Below are positions 57,373-64,000 of a DNA stretch of 64,000 bases, piece by piece. The position numbers and the translations under genes are program-made. Source of the stretch: CAZMHL01 sp045605445 (GTDB taxonomy: Bacteria; Bacillota; Clostridia; RGIG6154); NCBI GenBank assembly GCA_045605445.1, contig JAZUPZ010000007.1, forward strand, positions 1 through 64,000, written 5' to 3'. Numbering within the stretch: position 1 is the first letter of the stretch; every line of letters begins with the position of its first letter. The notes below the pieces were generated by a model. The model was not told the DNA's origin and ran no database searches. It worked only from the letters and a program-made list of their open reading frames with translations.

Positions 57373-58445
57373 ATATATTTCCTTTCAACGGCGCTGTCGG
57401 TTAAAATAGGGTTTGCATCGGCAATAACAATGTCTCCGGCTTTAACGTTAAGTCCCGTTACGTCGGCAATAATGTTAAACATTCCAATTCGTCCCAGAAT
57501 CTGAGCCCTTTTGCCGTTTATTTCAACGAAGTATTTTTTTGGTTTAAGGTCATTGTAAATATATCTTAAAATATCGAAAAATCTGAAGGCGTCGTTTTTC
57601 TTTTCAACCATAAAGCCGTCGGCATAGCCAATTGGAATTATAGCCGTTTGAGTGTCCCTTTTAACCTTAAAGGTGTTGGCATAGCCAATGTTTTCGCCCT
57701 TTTTAAGAGCGTTTGTTTCAATTACCTTCGATTTTAAATAGCCAACTTTTTTAAGACCAAATGCCTTTGCGCCCTCAATTCTTCCAAGAAGCGCCGAGCC
57801 GGCTCTTACCATATCAAAATGAGTATTTTCATATTTTAAGAAGGCAGAGGAATTCGCCGCGTGAAGAACTCCCGTTTCAAAGCCCTTTTCGTTAAGGTAT
57901 TCAACCGCTTTTTCAAACTTTTCTCTTTGTTTTTCAACAAAATCAGGCTTTTTGGCAAAGCTGAAGGAAAAGTGGGTAAAGGTTCCGCAAAAGCTTATTT
58001 CAAGCTCCCTTAAGGAAAGAATTTCCTCAAGACGGTCAACGTCAAAGCCGCATCTGCCCATACCCGTGTTTATCTCAAGGTGGGCAAGAGGTTTTTTGCT
58101 AAGCTCTTTTCCTGCTTTATCTAAAGCAAAAGCGCTCTCAACCGAGCCTACTGTTGCAACAATATTGTTTTCAACAATTTTAAGGGCATCCTCTTTATCT
58201 GCATAAGAGGTTAAAAGAAGAATGTCCGCCTCAATGCCGTTTTTTCTTAAAAGTAACGATTCTTCAAGGGTTGAGGTTCCCAGCAAATCAACTCCGTTTT
58301 CAAGAAGAAGCTTTGCATAGGGAACAAGGTCCATTCCGTAACCGTTACACTTAACTATTCCGCAAAGGGGAACGCCCTTTGCCTTTTCCTTTAAAACCTT
58401 TATATTATGCTTTAAAAGCTCTTTTTCAATAATATATTCTTTCAT
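57369..58445 (-). CDS. alr: Alanine racemase
   Basis: 358 residues. PLP lysine in [12 protein letters not shown] (Lys33; the usual KADAYG is changed to KCNGYG, as in some VanT-like or amino acid racemases). [38 protein letters not shown] and [10 protein letters not shown], with the catalytic Tyr, follow; [13 protein letters not shown] closes the barrel domain contact. It supplies D-Ala for peptidoglycan. Broader substrate range (for example Ser) is possible given the altered loop. It follows femX directly. Confidence 0.92.
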   Translation of the reverse strand: MKEYIIEKELLKHNIKVLKEKAKGVPLCGIVKCNGYGMDLVPYAKLLLENGVDLLGTSTLEESLLLRKNGIEADILLLTSYADKEDALKIVENNIVATVGSVESAFALDKAGKELSKKPLAHLEINTGMGRCGFDVDRLEEILSLRELEISFCGTFTHFSFSFAKKPDFVEKQREKFEKAVEYLNEKGFETGVLHAANSSAFLKYENTHFDMVRAGSALLGRIEGAKAFGLKKVGYLKSKVIETNALKKGENIGYANTFKVKRDTQTAIIPIGYADGFMVEKKNDAFRFFDILRYIYNDLKPKKYFVEINGKRAQILGRIGMFNIIADVTGLNVKAGDIVIADANPILTDSAVERKYI

Positions 58446-59501
58446 TTATTTGCGAAGCATAACCTTTCTTCTCAAGTTTCTGTAAATTGGTTCGCCCTTT
58501 TCAACCAAAAGCTTCATAAGGGGCTTGAAGGTTAAATCGATATCGCCGATAAACTCGGTAAATTCTCCGTTAAAGCCTTTTTTGAATCTGTAAAGGCCGT
58601 AAAGAGGATTTGAAGGGTCAAGGTCACCGGAAACACCTCTGAAGTCGTACACTCTGCATTTTTCCTCAATTGCCCATTTTATCATTTCCCACTGGAGCAG
58701 ATAGTTCGGCATAACGTTTCTGTATTCGTTTGAGCTTGCGCCGTAAAGATACCATACCTTGTCGCCGTATTTAATTGCAATTGTACCTGCAACAATTTTG
58801 TCCTCATAGTGAGCAAGGTAAAGTCTTAAGCTGTCGCTTGGCGCCATAACGTCGTACATTTTTTCAAAATATTCAAGAGTTCTTACAACAAATTCGTCTC
58901 TTGCGCCGGTTTCAACCATAATTTCGTGAAATCTTTTAAGGTCGTCACGTCCGCCCATTGTAACGGTAACGCCTTTTTTAACCGCAACACGAACGTTGTA
59001 TCTTGTTTTATTGTGGAAGGAGGCAAAAACCTCGTCCTCCGTTTTGCCTTCAACGTCCATTCTGAAAACGAATCGGGGCTGAATTCCCTCAAAGTTCTTG
59101 GAAGCCTTTTTAACGGAAAAGCCGTAGTCCTTAACAAGCTTTTTAAACTCTTCATCGTCAATTTTAATATCCGGGTCAAGCTTTAAAACGTAGGCATTGT
59201 GTTTTTTTGCAAGCTCCTTTGCGCCGTCGAAAAGAGTTTTTAAAATTTCCTTGTCGTGACAGTCGCAAACAGGGCCTCTGGGGGCATACATAAGGGTTGA
59301 ATTAAACATGGGCACCTTTCTTATTAAAATGCTCAGCGCACCGTTTATTCTGCCGTTTTCGTCACGGCTTATAACAACCTCGTTTTTCCAGTTGTCCTTT
59401 ATTTTTGCCCACATTTCGCTCTGGCAGAAATGCCCTTTGGGGCAGCTTTTTAAAAATTCTTCCAGCTCTCTTACTGATTTTTCATCCTTTGAAAGTATCA
59501 T
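58446..59501 (-). CDS. FemAB/FemX-family peptidoglycan bridge aminoacyltransferase
   Basis: 351 residues with two GNAT-like domains: FCQSEMWAKIKD and MYAPRGPVCD in the first; FRMDVEGKTEDEVFASFHNKTRYNVRVA, then YLYGASSNEYRNVMPNYLLQWEMIKWA and YDFRGVSGD in the second. It adds an amino acid from tRNA to the lipid II stem peptide in the cytoplasm. It is first in a minus-strand operon with alr and dtd, so the three act on cell-wall amino acids. Confidence 0.93.
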   Translation of the reverse strand: MILSKDEKSVRELEEFLKSCPKGHFCQSEMWAKIKDNWKNEVVISRDENGRINGALSILIRKVPMFNSTLMYAPRGPVCDCHDKEILKTLFDGAKELAKKHNAYVLKLDPDIKIDDEEFKKLVKDYGFSVKKASKNFEGIQPRFVFRMDVEGKTEDEVFASFHNKTRYNVRVAVKKGVTVTMGGRDDLKRFHEIMVETGARDEFVVRTLEYFEKMYDVMAPSDSLRLYLAHYEDKIVAGTIAIKYGDKVWYLYGASSNEYRNVMPNYLLQWEMIKWAIEEKCRVYDFRGVSGDLDPSNPLYGLYRFKKGFNGEFTEFIGDIDLTFKPLMKLLVEKGEPIYRNLRRKVMLRK

Positions 59502-59585
59502 AAATGTCTCCTTTGGTATTGTTAATATATATTTAAGAAATAAGTTTACGTGTTGATTTCAATTCGTGCCGTAAGGCAATTCATT

Positions 59586-59606
59586 GATTTCATCTTCGAT
59601 GAAATC
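59586..59606. repeat. Palindromic repeat, left side of the IVP island
   Basis: GATTTCATC-TTC-GATGAAATC, a perfect 9-bp hairpin. The same 21 bp recur at 60240-60260 on the other side of the four-helix gene. Confidence 0.85.
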
Positions 59607-59607
59607 A

Positions 59608-59955
59608 TTATTTTGGTTTTTTCTTTGCGGTTGTAATTGACGCTATAAGCTTCCTTCGAATTGTTCCGCATTTGTTATTCAAATTACTATATGTTATTTT
59701 GTCTATTGCATTCACTTTGAACAAAATTTCCAACCAATATTCTGTTTCAAAGCACTCTTTGAGAGCAATTTCAAGCTTGTGTATAAAATCTGCTCTGCTC
59801 TGGGCATATTTTGCTTCGTGTGAATTTGCACCAATTGATGAGCAAGAACGCAAAAGTTGATTTGTAAATACTGCTCTGCCCTTTAATTCATCACAGATCA
59901 TAGTTGTTTCAACAATCAACTCTACCGCTAATTCCTTGATAGTTTTATTGTTCAT
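59608..59955 (-). CDS. Four-helix bundle protein (23S rRNA intervening-sequence protein family)
   Basis: 115 residues from ATG 59955 on the minus strand (AAAGAGG upstream; the longer frame to 60087 crosses repeat DNA). Four amphipathic helices with the family pattern VELIVETTMICDELK, FTNQLLRSCSSIGANSHEAKYAQS, FIHKLEIALKECFETEYWLEIL. These proteins are found in 23S rRNA intervening sequences and as orphan genes in repeat-rich islands; their function is unknown. Here it is bracketed by copies of one hairpin. Confidence 0.88.
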   Translation of the reverse strand: MNNKTIKELAVELIVETTMICDELKGRAVFTNQLLRSCSSIGANSHEAKYAQSRADFIHKLEIALKECFETEYWLEILFKVNAIDKITYSNLNNKCGTIRRKLIASITTAKKKPK

Positions 59956-60239
59956 AATATAAGCCTCTTTCTGCGATATACTCACTTTGCTCGTGCGATA
60001 TATTTTCGCTTTGTTCAAATGCGATATAACTTCGCTTTGCTTAGTTGCGATATGATATAAGAACCTCACGAAATATGACAAAATCAAAGATTTCTATATT
60101 TCGGAGAACCTTAATACTCGCAGGCTCGTATTAAATTCCTTTGTCATTTTTGCAATCTCATTACGAAGTAATATATCGCATCGAAGATATATCGCGTACA
60201 AAGTGCATATCGCAAATGACGTAAGGAATTTATATCGCT
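59956..60239. repeat. Repeat-rich DNA upstream of the four-helix gene
   Basis: Many short variants of GCGATATA, TTCGCTTTG, ATATCGCA and TTTGTCATTTTTGC in both orientations, able to fold on themselves. No gene is seen. This composition is unlike the flanking operons and fits an inserted element. Confidence 0.6.
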
Positions 60240-60260
60240 GATTTCATCTTCGATGAAATC
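60240..60260. repeat. Palindromic repeat, right side of the IVP island
   Basis: GATTTCATC-TTC-GATGAAATC, identical to 59586-59606, with the flanking ATTAT also shared. Confidence 0.85.
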
Positions 60261-60311
60261 ATTATACAATATATTTTCCCTTTTTTCAACATACATTTAA
60301 CTGAGGTGATA

Positions 60312-60392
60312 ATGTTGAAAAAACTTGGTTATGCTTTTGTGGCAGCTTTGTTGCTGCTTGCGATTTTAACTATATCAAGGAATCTTTTTTAG
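60312..60392 (+). CDS. 26-codon single-pass membrane ORF
   Basis: ATG 60312 lies 5 bp behind an excellent GAGGTGAT ribosome site. The peptide has two Lys after the start, a hydrophobic stretch from about residue 6 to 21, and ends SRNLF. It is too short for ordinary gene callers. It is convergent with dacF and overlaps its stop by 4 bp. I recognise no family. Small one-helix membrane peptides of this kind occur in sporulation and stress. Expression is unproven. Confidence 0.5.
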   Translation: MLKKLGYAFVAALLLLAILTISRNLF

Positions 60393-61639
60393 TCCATATT
60401 CTTTTTAATCTGCTCTCTTTTTTTTCGGCGCTCCTCTTTCTTCTTTGCGGCGTTGTACCTTAAAAGAATTAAAACAAGAATAGCAACGACAACGAAGAAA
60501 AGCAGCTTTGTGTTTAATTTGCCCAGAATGGGGGAAACAAGTCCAAAGCTTACGTTTTCGCTGGCAACAACTGGAACCTGAGCAATTTCTGAACCCTCGT
60601 AGTAGTAAATTGCCTTGCCTAAAACCTCGCCCTTTTTAACGGGGGCGGTAACCTTTTCATCGGTAACAACCTCGTAGCTTAAAAGGCTTTCATTGTAGCT
60701 TATGGGGGTATATGCCGTGCAGTTTTCCGCAGCCTCCAGGGTAACCGAATCCTCGGCGCCCGAGGAAACCTCAACCTGTCCTAAAATAGTGTTTTCCCTG
60801 CAAACTGTTCTTACGGTGAAGTTGTTGAAGCCGTGTTCAAAAAGGTTAATTGAATCAAGAAAGTGCCTTCCAAGGTCAGACTTAGGACTTCCGATTACAA
60901 TGGCAAGAAGACTTGCTGAGCCTCTTGAGGCGGTAGCAACAAGGTCGCAGGAATCCTTTCTCTGACAAACCATCATACCCGTTGCCGCAGAGTATGTAAA
61001 ATCAGAATAGGTATATTTGCTTAAAAGGTGATTTCTGCTGGTGTGCCTTTTGCCGTTTAATTCAAATTCAACGGTGGAAAAAATGTCTGCAAGAAAGTCG
61101 TTTTCATATGCCGTTTTTGCAAGAGCGGCAAGGTCTTTTACGGAAATTTTCGACTTCCCCGAAGGGTCGCTTCCCGAAGGAGAGGTGAAAAAGGTGTTTT
61201 TAAGTCCAAGCTTTTCTGCACGCTTGTTCATTTCTTCCGTAAACTTTTCACAGCTTCCCGAAATTTGCCTTGCAACAGCGTTTGCGCTGGCATCGGAGTA
61301 TAAAAGAAGCATATTGTATAAATGCTCCTTAAAGGTAAGGGAATCTCCCGCTTTAAGGGGCGCAATGCTTCCGTAGGAGTTGGTAAAAACCATATCCTCC
61401 TTTTTAAATTCAATAACATCCTTTTCCTTAAGCTTCTCCGAAGCAATAAGGGCGGTCATTATTTTTGAAAAATCCCCCGGGGTTAAAGCTGCCGAGCAGT
61501 TTTCCTCAACAAGAACAGCTCCCGTGTCAAGGGTTGCAAGATAGTAGGAGGGAGCCTGAACGTGGGCAACTCTTGCGGCGCTTACCGGAAGAGAGGATAT
61601 TAAAATTAAAACAACAAGAAATAAAGCGGTTTTTCTCAT
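60389..61639 (-). CDS. dacF: DacF-like D-Ala-D-Ala carboxypeptidase homologue, probably inactive
   Basis: 416 residues from ATG 61639 on the minus strand (AGGAG upstream). Signal peptide at 1-22, penicillin-binding fold (about 28-255), a C-terminal beta domain, a membrane helix near 380-397 and a Lys/Arg-rich tail. All three active-site motifs are altered: SxxK is DFSK (Asp56 in place of the serine, Lys59 kept), SxN is Ser115-Asp-Ala with a one-residue deletion, and KTG is Ala219-Thr-Gly. The fold landmarks (LLLY, SGSCEKFTEEMNKRAEKLGL, SPSGSDPSG) remain. It probably binds peptidoglycan or a partner without cleaving. Confidence 0.85.
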   Translation of the reverse strand: MRKTALFLVVLILISSLPVSAARVAHVQAPSYYLATLDTGAVLVEENCSAALTPGDFSKIMTALIASEKLKEKDVIEFKKEDMVFTNSYGSIAPLKAGDSLTFKEHLYNMLLLYSDASANAVARQISGSCEKFTEEMNKRAEKLGLKNTFFTSPSGSDPSGKSKISVKDLAALAKTAYENDFLADIFSTVEFELNGKRHTSRNHLLSKYTYSDFTYSAATGMMVCQRKDSCDLVATASRGSASLLAIVIGSPKSDLGRHFLDSINLFEHGFNNFTVRTVCRENTILGQVEVSSGAEDSVTLEAAENCTAYTPISYNESLLSYEVVTDEKVTAPVKKGEVLGKAIYYYEGSEIAQVPVVASENVSFGLVSPILGKLNTKLLFFVVVAILVLILLRYNAAKKKEERRKKREQIKKNMD

Positions 61640-61731
61640 TTTGTTCTCCTGTAATATATAATCAAGGGTAATATATATAATTAGTCTACCATAAAACGAC
61701 AATCTTTACAACAAACAAATTTAAAAAAATA

Positions 61732-61760
61732 TTGCAAAAACAAGGGTTTTGTTTTAAAAT
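61732..61760 (+). promoter_or_regulatory. Promoter of the two-component system
   Basis: TTGCAA (61732-61737), 17-bp spacer, TAAAAT (61755-61760). Confidence 0.7.
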
Positions 61761-61792
61761 ATAATAAGATAACAATTTTTCGGAGGAAAAAA

Positions 61793-62470
61793 ATGAAATT
61801 ACTGATTGTTGACGATGAAAGACTCCTTGTAAAAGGACTTAAATTTAACTTTGAACAGGACGGCTACGAGGTTGAAACCGCCTCCGACGGGGTTGAGGCG
61901 GTCCGCCTTGCCAAAAACAGAAATATCGATCTTATAATTTTAGACCTTATGCTTCCTAAAATGGACGGTCTTCAGGTTTGCCAGAAGGTAAGGGAAACTT
62001 CCAATGTTCCTATTATTATGCTTACCGCAAAAAGTGACGATATGGACAAAATAATGGGCCTTGACTACGGCGCAGACGATTATATGACCAAGCCCTTCAA
62101 TATTTTAGAGCTTAAAGCAAGGGTAAAGGCAATTTTAAGAAGAAAGCAAAACGGCGGAAAAGCTCAGGAAAGCGAAAAGTCGAAAAACGTAAGACTTGAT
62201 TTCAGAACAAGACAGGTAACCGTTGACGGAAGGGTTATAAGCCTTACCGTAAAGGAATATGACATTATGGACCTGTTCATTTCGAATCCGGGCAGAGTTT
62301 ATTCAAGAGAAGACCTTTTAGACCTTATCTGGGGCAATACGAAAACGGGCGATGCAAGAACTGTTGACGTTCATATGAGAAGACTGAGAGAAAAAATTGA
62401 GCCCGATCCGGCACAGCCGAAATATATAATGACAAAATGGGGTGTTGGCTATTTCTTCAAAGAAGCTTAA
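61793..62470 (+). CDS. OmpR/PhoB-family response regulator, WalR-like
   Basis: 225 residues. Receiver domain (1-115): acidic pair DDE (9-11), phospho-acceptor Asp in LDLMLPKMDG (near 53), Thr in MLTAKSD and Lys in TKPFN. Winged-helix domain (about 128-222) with LTVKEYDIMDLFISNPGRVYSREDLLDLIWG and RTVDVHMRRLREKIE. The resemblance is to WalR/PhoP regulators of cell-wall metabolism. GGAGG precedes the ATG. It is divergent from dacF and overlaps its kinase by 29 bp. Confidence 0.93.
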   Translation: MKLLIVDDERLLVKGLKFNFEQDGYEVETASDGVEAVRLAKNRNIDLIILDLMLPKMDGLQVCQKVRETSNVPIIMLTAKSDDMDKIMGLDYGADDYMTKPFNILELKARVKAILRRKQNGGKAQESEKSKNVRLDFRTRQVTVDGRVISLTVKEYDIMDLFISNPGRVYSREDLLDLIWGNTKTGDARTVDVHMRRLREKIEPDPAQPKYIMTKWGVGYFFKEA

Positions 62471-63878
62471 GAAAAAATTCGGAAAAACAAGAAAAAGACT
62501 GGTTGTTACCTATCTGGGAATAATAGTACTTACCCTGCTTTTCATTGCATCTTATATTCTTGCCTCAATCAGCCGCTATCTTTATAATCAGAACAAAATA
62601 GAGGTTGTTACCAATGCAAACGTTATTGCAAATATGGTGGGAAGCTATGTTGAAAACGATGTAAGCAATATTCCCCTTGTGGTGAATCAGCTTAATCTTA
62701 ACGATAATACCCGTGTTGTTGTAACCAACGACAAGGCAGAGGTAGTTTACGACTCTGCTTTAAACAGTAATATTATGGGAAAAATCCTTGTAAAAGAGGA
62801 AATAATTTCCGCAATTAAGGGAACCGACGTTGCCAATACCTATACAGAAGAAGACGTGGGCACTGTGGTTCAGGGAGCGGTTTCAATTATTTCAAATTCC
62901 CGCACCATCGGCGTGGTTTACGTTTCAACGGTAGCAAAAGCAACCGACGATTTTATTGCCGACATAAAATGGATTTTAATAGTTATTTCCCTTATCGTGT
63001 GCGTTCTTATCGGAATTTTAAGCTCTGTTATGGCAGACGTTATAATAGGCCCCGTTGAAAAGCTCACAAAGGTTATAAAGGGAATGCAGGACGACGGACG
63101 TCTCGACGAAAAGGTTGAGGTTACGGGTAACGATGAAATTTCCCAGCTGGGCGAGGCTTTCAATACTTTAATTGATAAGCTCAACGAGTTTGAAGAGGAC
63201 CGACGTGCCTTTGTTTCAAACGCTTCCCACGAGCTGAAAACGCCCTTAAGCTCCATAAAGCTCCTTTCCGACTCAATTCTTTCAATGGGCGAAAATGTTG
63301 ACGGGGAAATGGTTCTTGAATTTATGGAGGACATAAACGGCGAAATTGACCGTCTCAATAAAATTATTTCAAGACTTCTCGACCTTACAAAGCTCGACGT
63401 TAAACACGATGCTCTCGACTTAAAGGTTACCGATATAAACGAAATGGCGCAGAGGGTTGTAAAAAGCCTCAGCCCCGTTGCAAAGGACAAGGAAATTTCA
63501 ATTTCAATTTTAACCACCAACGAGGTTCTTGCCATGGTAGACAGGGAAAAATTCTGGCAGGCGGTTTATAATATTACCGATAATGCCATTAAATATACCC
63601 CGTCGGGAGGAATGGTTCAGCTTCTTGTTTATAACGAGGGAGAAAGATGCCGTATAGAAATTTCCGACAACGGAATCGGAATCCCCAAAGAGGATGCAGA
63701 AAAAATATTCGACAGATTTTACAGGGTAGATAAAGCCCGCGCAAGAGAAAGCGGCGGAACCGGCCTCGGGCTTGCCATTGTTAAAAGCGTTGTAGAGTCC
63801 CATGGCGGAACCATAAGCGTTGAAAGCGATGTGGGTGAAGGGACAAGATTTATTATCTCAATCCCAAAACGACTTTAA
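62442..63878 (+). CDS. Sensor histidine kinase, WalK/PhoR-like
   Basis: 478 residues. The start is GTG 62442 inside the regulator gene (TTG 62445 is an equal choice; no later ATG keeps the first helix). Membrane helices at about 22-43 and 177-200 bracket an extracellular sensor. HAMP at about 200-250, HisKA with the phospho-His in SNASHELKTPLSSIK (near 260), then N-box DNAIKYTPSGG, ISDNGIGIP and GGTGLGLAIVK. No PAS domain lies between HAMP and HisKA. Confidence 0.94.
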   Translation: MLAISSKKLKKKFGKTRKRLVVTYLGIIVLTLLFIASYILASISRYLYNQNKIEVVTNANVIANMVGSYVENDVSNIPLVVNQLNLNDNTRVVVTNDKAEVVYDSALNSNIMGKILVKEEIISAIKGTDVANTYTEEDVGTVVQGAVSIISNSRTIGVVYVSTVAKATDDFIADIKWILIVISLIVCVLIGILSSVMADVIIGPVEKLTKVIKGMQDDGRLDEKVEVTGNDEISQLGEAFNTLIDKLNEFEEDRRAFVSNASHELKTPLSSIKLLSDSILSMGENVDGEMVLEFMEDINGEIDRLNKIISRLLDLTKLDVKHDALDLKVTDINEMAQRVVKSLSPVAKDKEISISILTTNEVLAMVDREKFWQAVYNITDNAIKYTPSGGMVQLLVYNEGERCRIEISDNGIGIPKEDAEKIFDRFYRVDKARARESGGTGLGLAIVKSVVESHGGTISVESDVGEGTRFIISIPKRL

Positions 63879-63895
63879 TGAAAGGACGTGAATTT

Positions 63896-64000
63896 ATGAA
63901 AAAAATTCTTGCTTTGTGCCTTGTGCTTATTCTTTCTGTCAGCCTTTTCGGCTGTGAAAACGAAAAGGATGCCGAAACCTATGAAGCAACTCTTTATTTC
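63896..64000 (+). CDS. Start of a lipoprotein gene, cut by the window edge
   Basis: ATG 63896 after AAAGGACG. 35 residues are visible: a lipoprotein signal with lipobox LFGC (cleavage before Cys20), then a polar Glu/Lys stretch and EATLYF. It lies 17 bp after the kinase gene. GerMN-type lipoproteins often follow such kinases and begin this way, but too little is visible to be sure. Confidence 0.75.
   Translation, partial: MKKILALCLVLILSVSLFGCENEKDAETYEATLYF

Noticed and set aside
1..64000. tRNA or rRNA genes
   Set aside because: Looked for TTCGA-type T-loops with CCA ends and rRNA signatures in the intergenic gaps and found none convincing.

Overview
The window looks like chromosomal DNA of an anaerobic, Gram-positive Clostridia, probably from a gut or rumen and living on plant polysaccharide. 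The evidence is an OLE RNA operon (dxs, tlyA, nadK, argR, recN), strong Shine-Dalgarno sites, near-consensus sigma-A promoters, a four-subunit ferredoxin-dependent 2-oxoacid oxidoreductase, FemX and ClpE-like proteins, and pectin/uronate genes. G+C is moderate to low (about 40% by eye). I saw no tRNA, rRNA, CRISPR array or transposase gene. The genus cannot be fixed from the sequence.

Layout. 1-2.4 kb: tail of an RHS polymorphic toxin with an alpha/beta-hydrolase tip, a candidate membrane immunity protein, and a small phosphatase-like gene between 66-bp direct repeats. 2.4-4.7 kb: serCA on the minus strand, behind a TTGACA-17-TATAAT promoter and two palindromic operators. 4.8-15.5 kb: OLE RNA, oapA, dxs, tlyA, nadK, argR, recN, an RseC-like gene, a ROK regulator and a ClpE-like unfoldase. 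15.5-18.5 kb: a large secreted GH74/BNR protein. 18.8-21 kb: a two-gene unit of a TIR-like protein and a nucleoside hydrolase-like protein. 21.1-22.9 kb: DUF47 plus PiT phosphate uptake. 23.3-25.1 kb: a retron, comprising an RT and a non-coding RNA I infer from a1/a2 complementarity, followed by a small membrane protein. 25.2-37.4 kb: a 2-oxoacid/acyl-CoA cluster containing a LeuA-like protein without its metal ligands, a TIM-barrel/acyl-CoA synthetase fusion, ilvE, the Vor subunits, a second acyl-CoA synthetase and two regulators. 37.5-51.9 kb: a secreted YD-repeat protein, then pectin/uronate genes (GH28, GH4, uxuA, uxuB, two AraC regulators, GH29) with luxS and mtnN embedded, then an aldo-keto reductase, a membrane protein and a glycosyltransferase. 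52-54.1 kb: a double-TIR/Sel1/TPR protein. 54.2-57 kb: an AEC transporter, a zinc-ribbon membrane protein, and an XRE repressor with its apparent target. 57-61.7 kb: dtd, alr and femX, an IVP-like four-helix gene in a repeat-rich island, a 26-codon membrane ORF, and a DacF-like protein that has lost all three catalytic motifs. 61.8 kb to the end: a WalRK-like two-component system and the start of a lipoprotein gene.

How it fits together. Extracellular polysaccharide is attacked by the secreted GH74-like enzyme. Oligogalacturonides are probably finished inside the cell by GH28 and GH4, and part of the uronate flow passes through UxuB and UxuA. The Vor/IlvE/acyl-CoA synthetase cluster probably joins branched-chain acids, their CoA esters and the amino acids, in whichever direction ferredoxin drives. 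Defence or conflict genes are scattered (RHS toxin, TIR-like plus nucleoside hydrolase, retron, TIR-TIR-TPR). They sit among several dispersed palindromic repeat families, which suggests accessory insertion sites between housekeeping operons.

Best candidates for something undescribed are the TIR-like/nucleoside hydrolase pair, the retron with its inferred ncRNA and unidentified effector, the pseudo-LeuA with its TIM-barrel/acyl-CoA synthetase neighbour, and the inactive-looking DacF.
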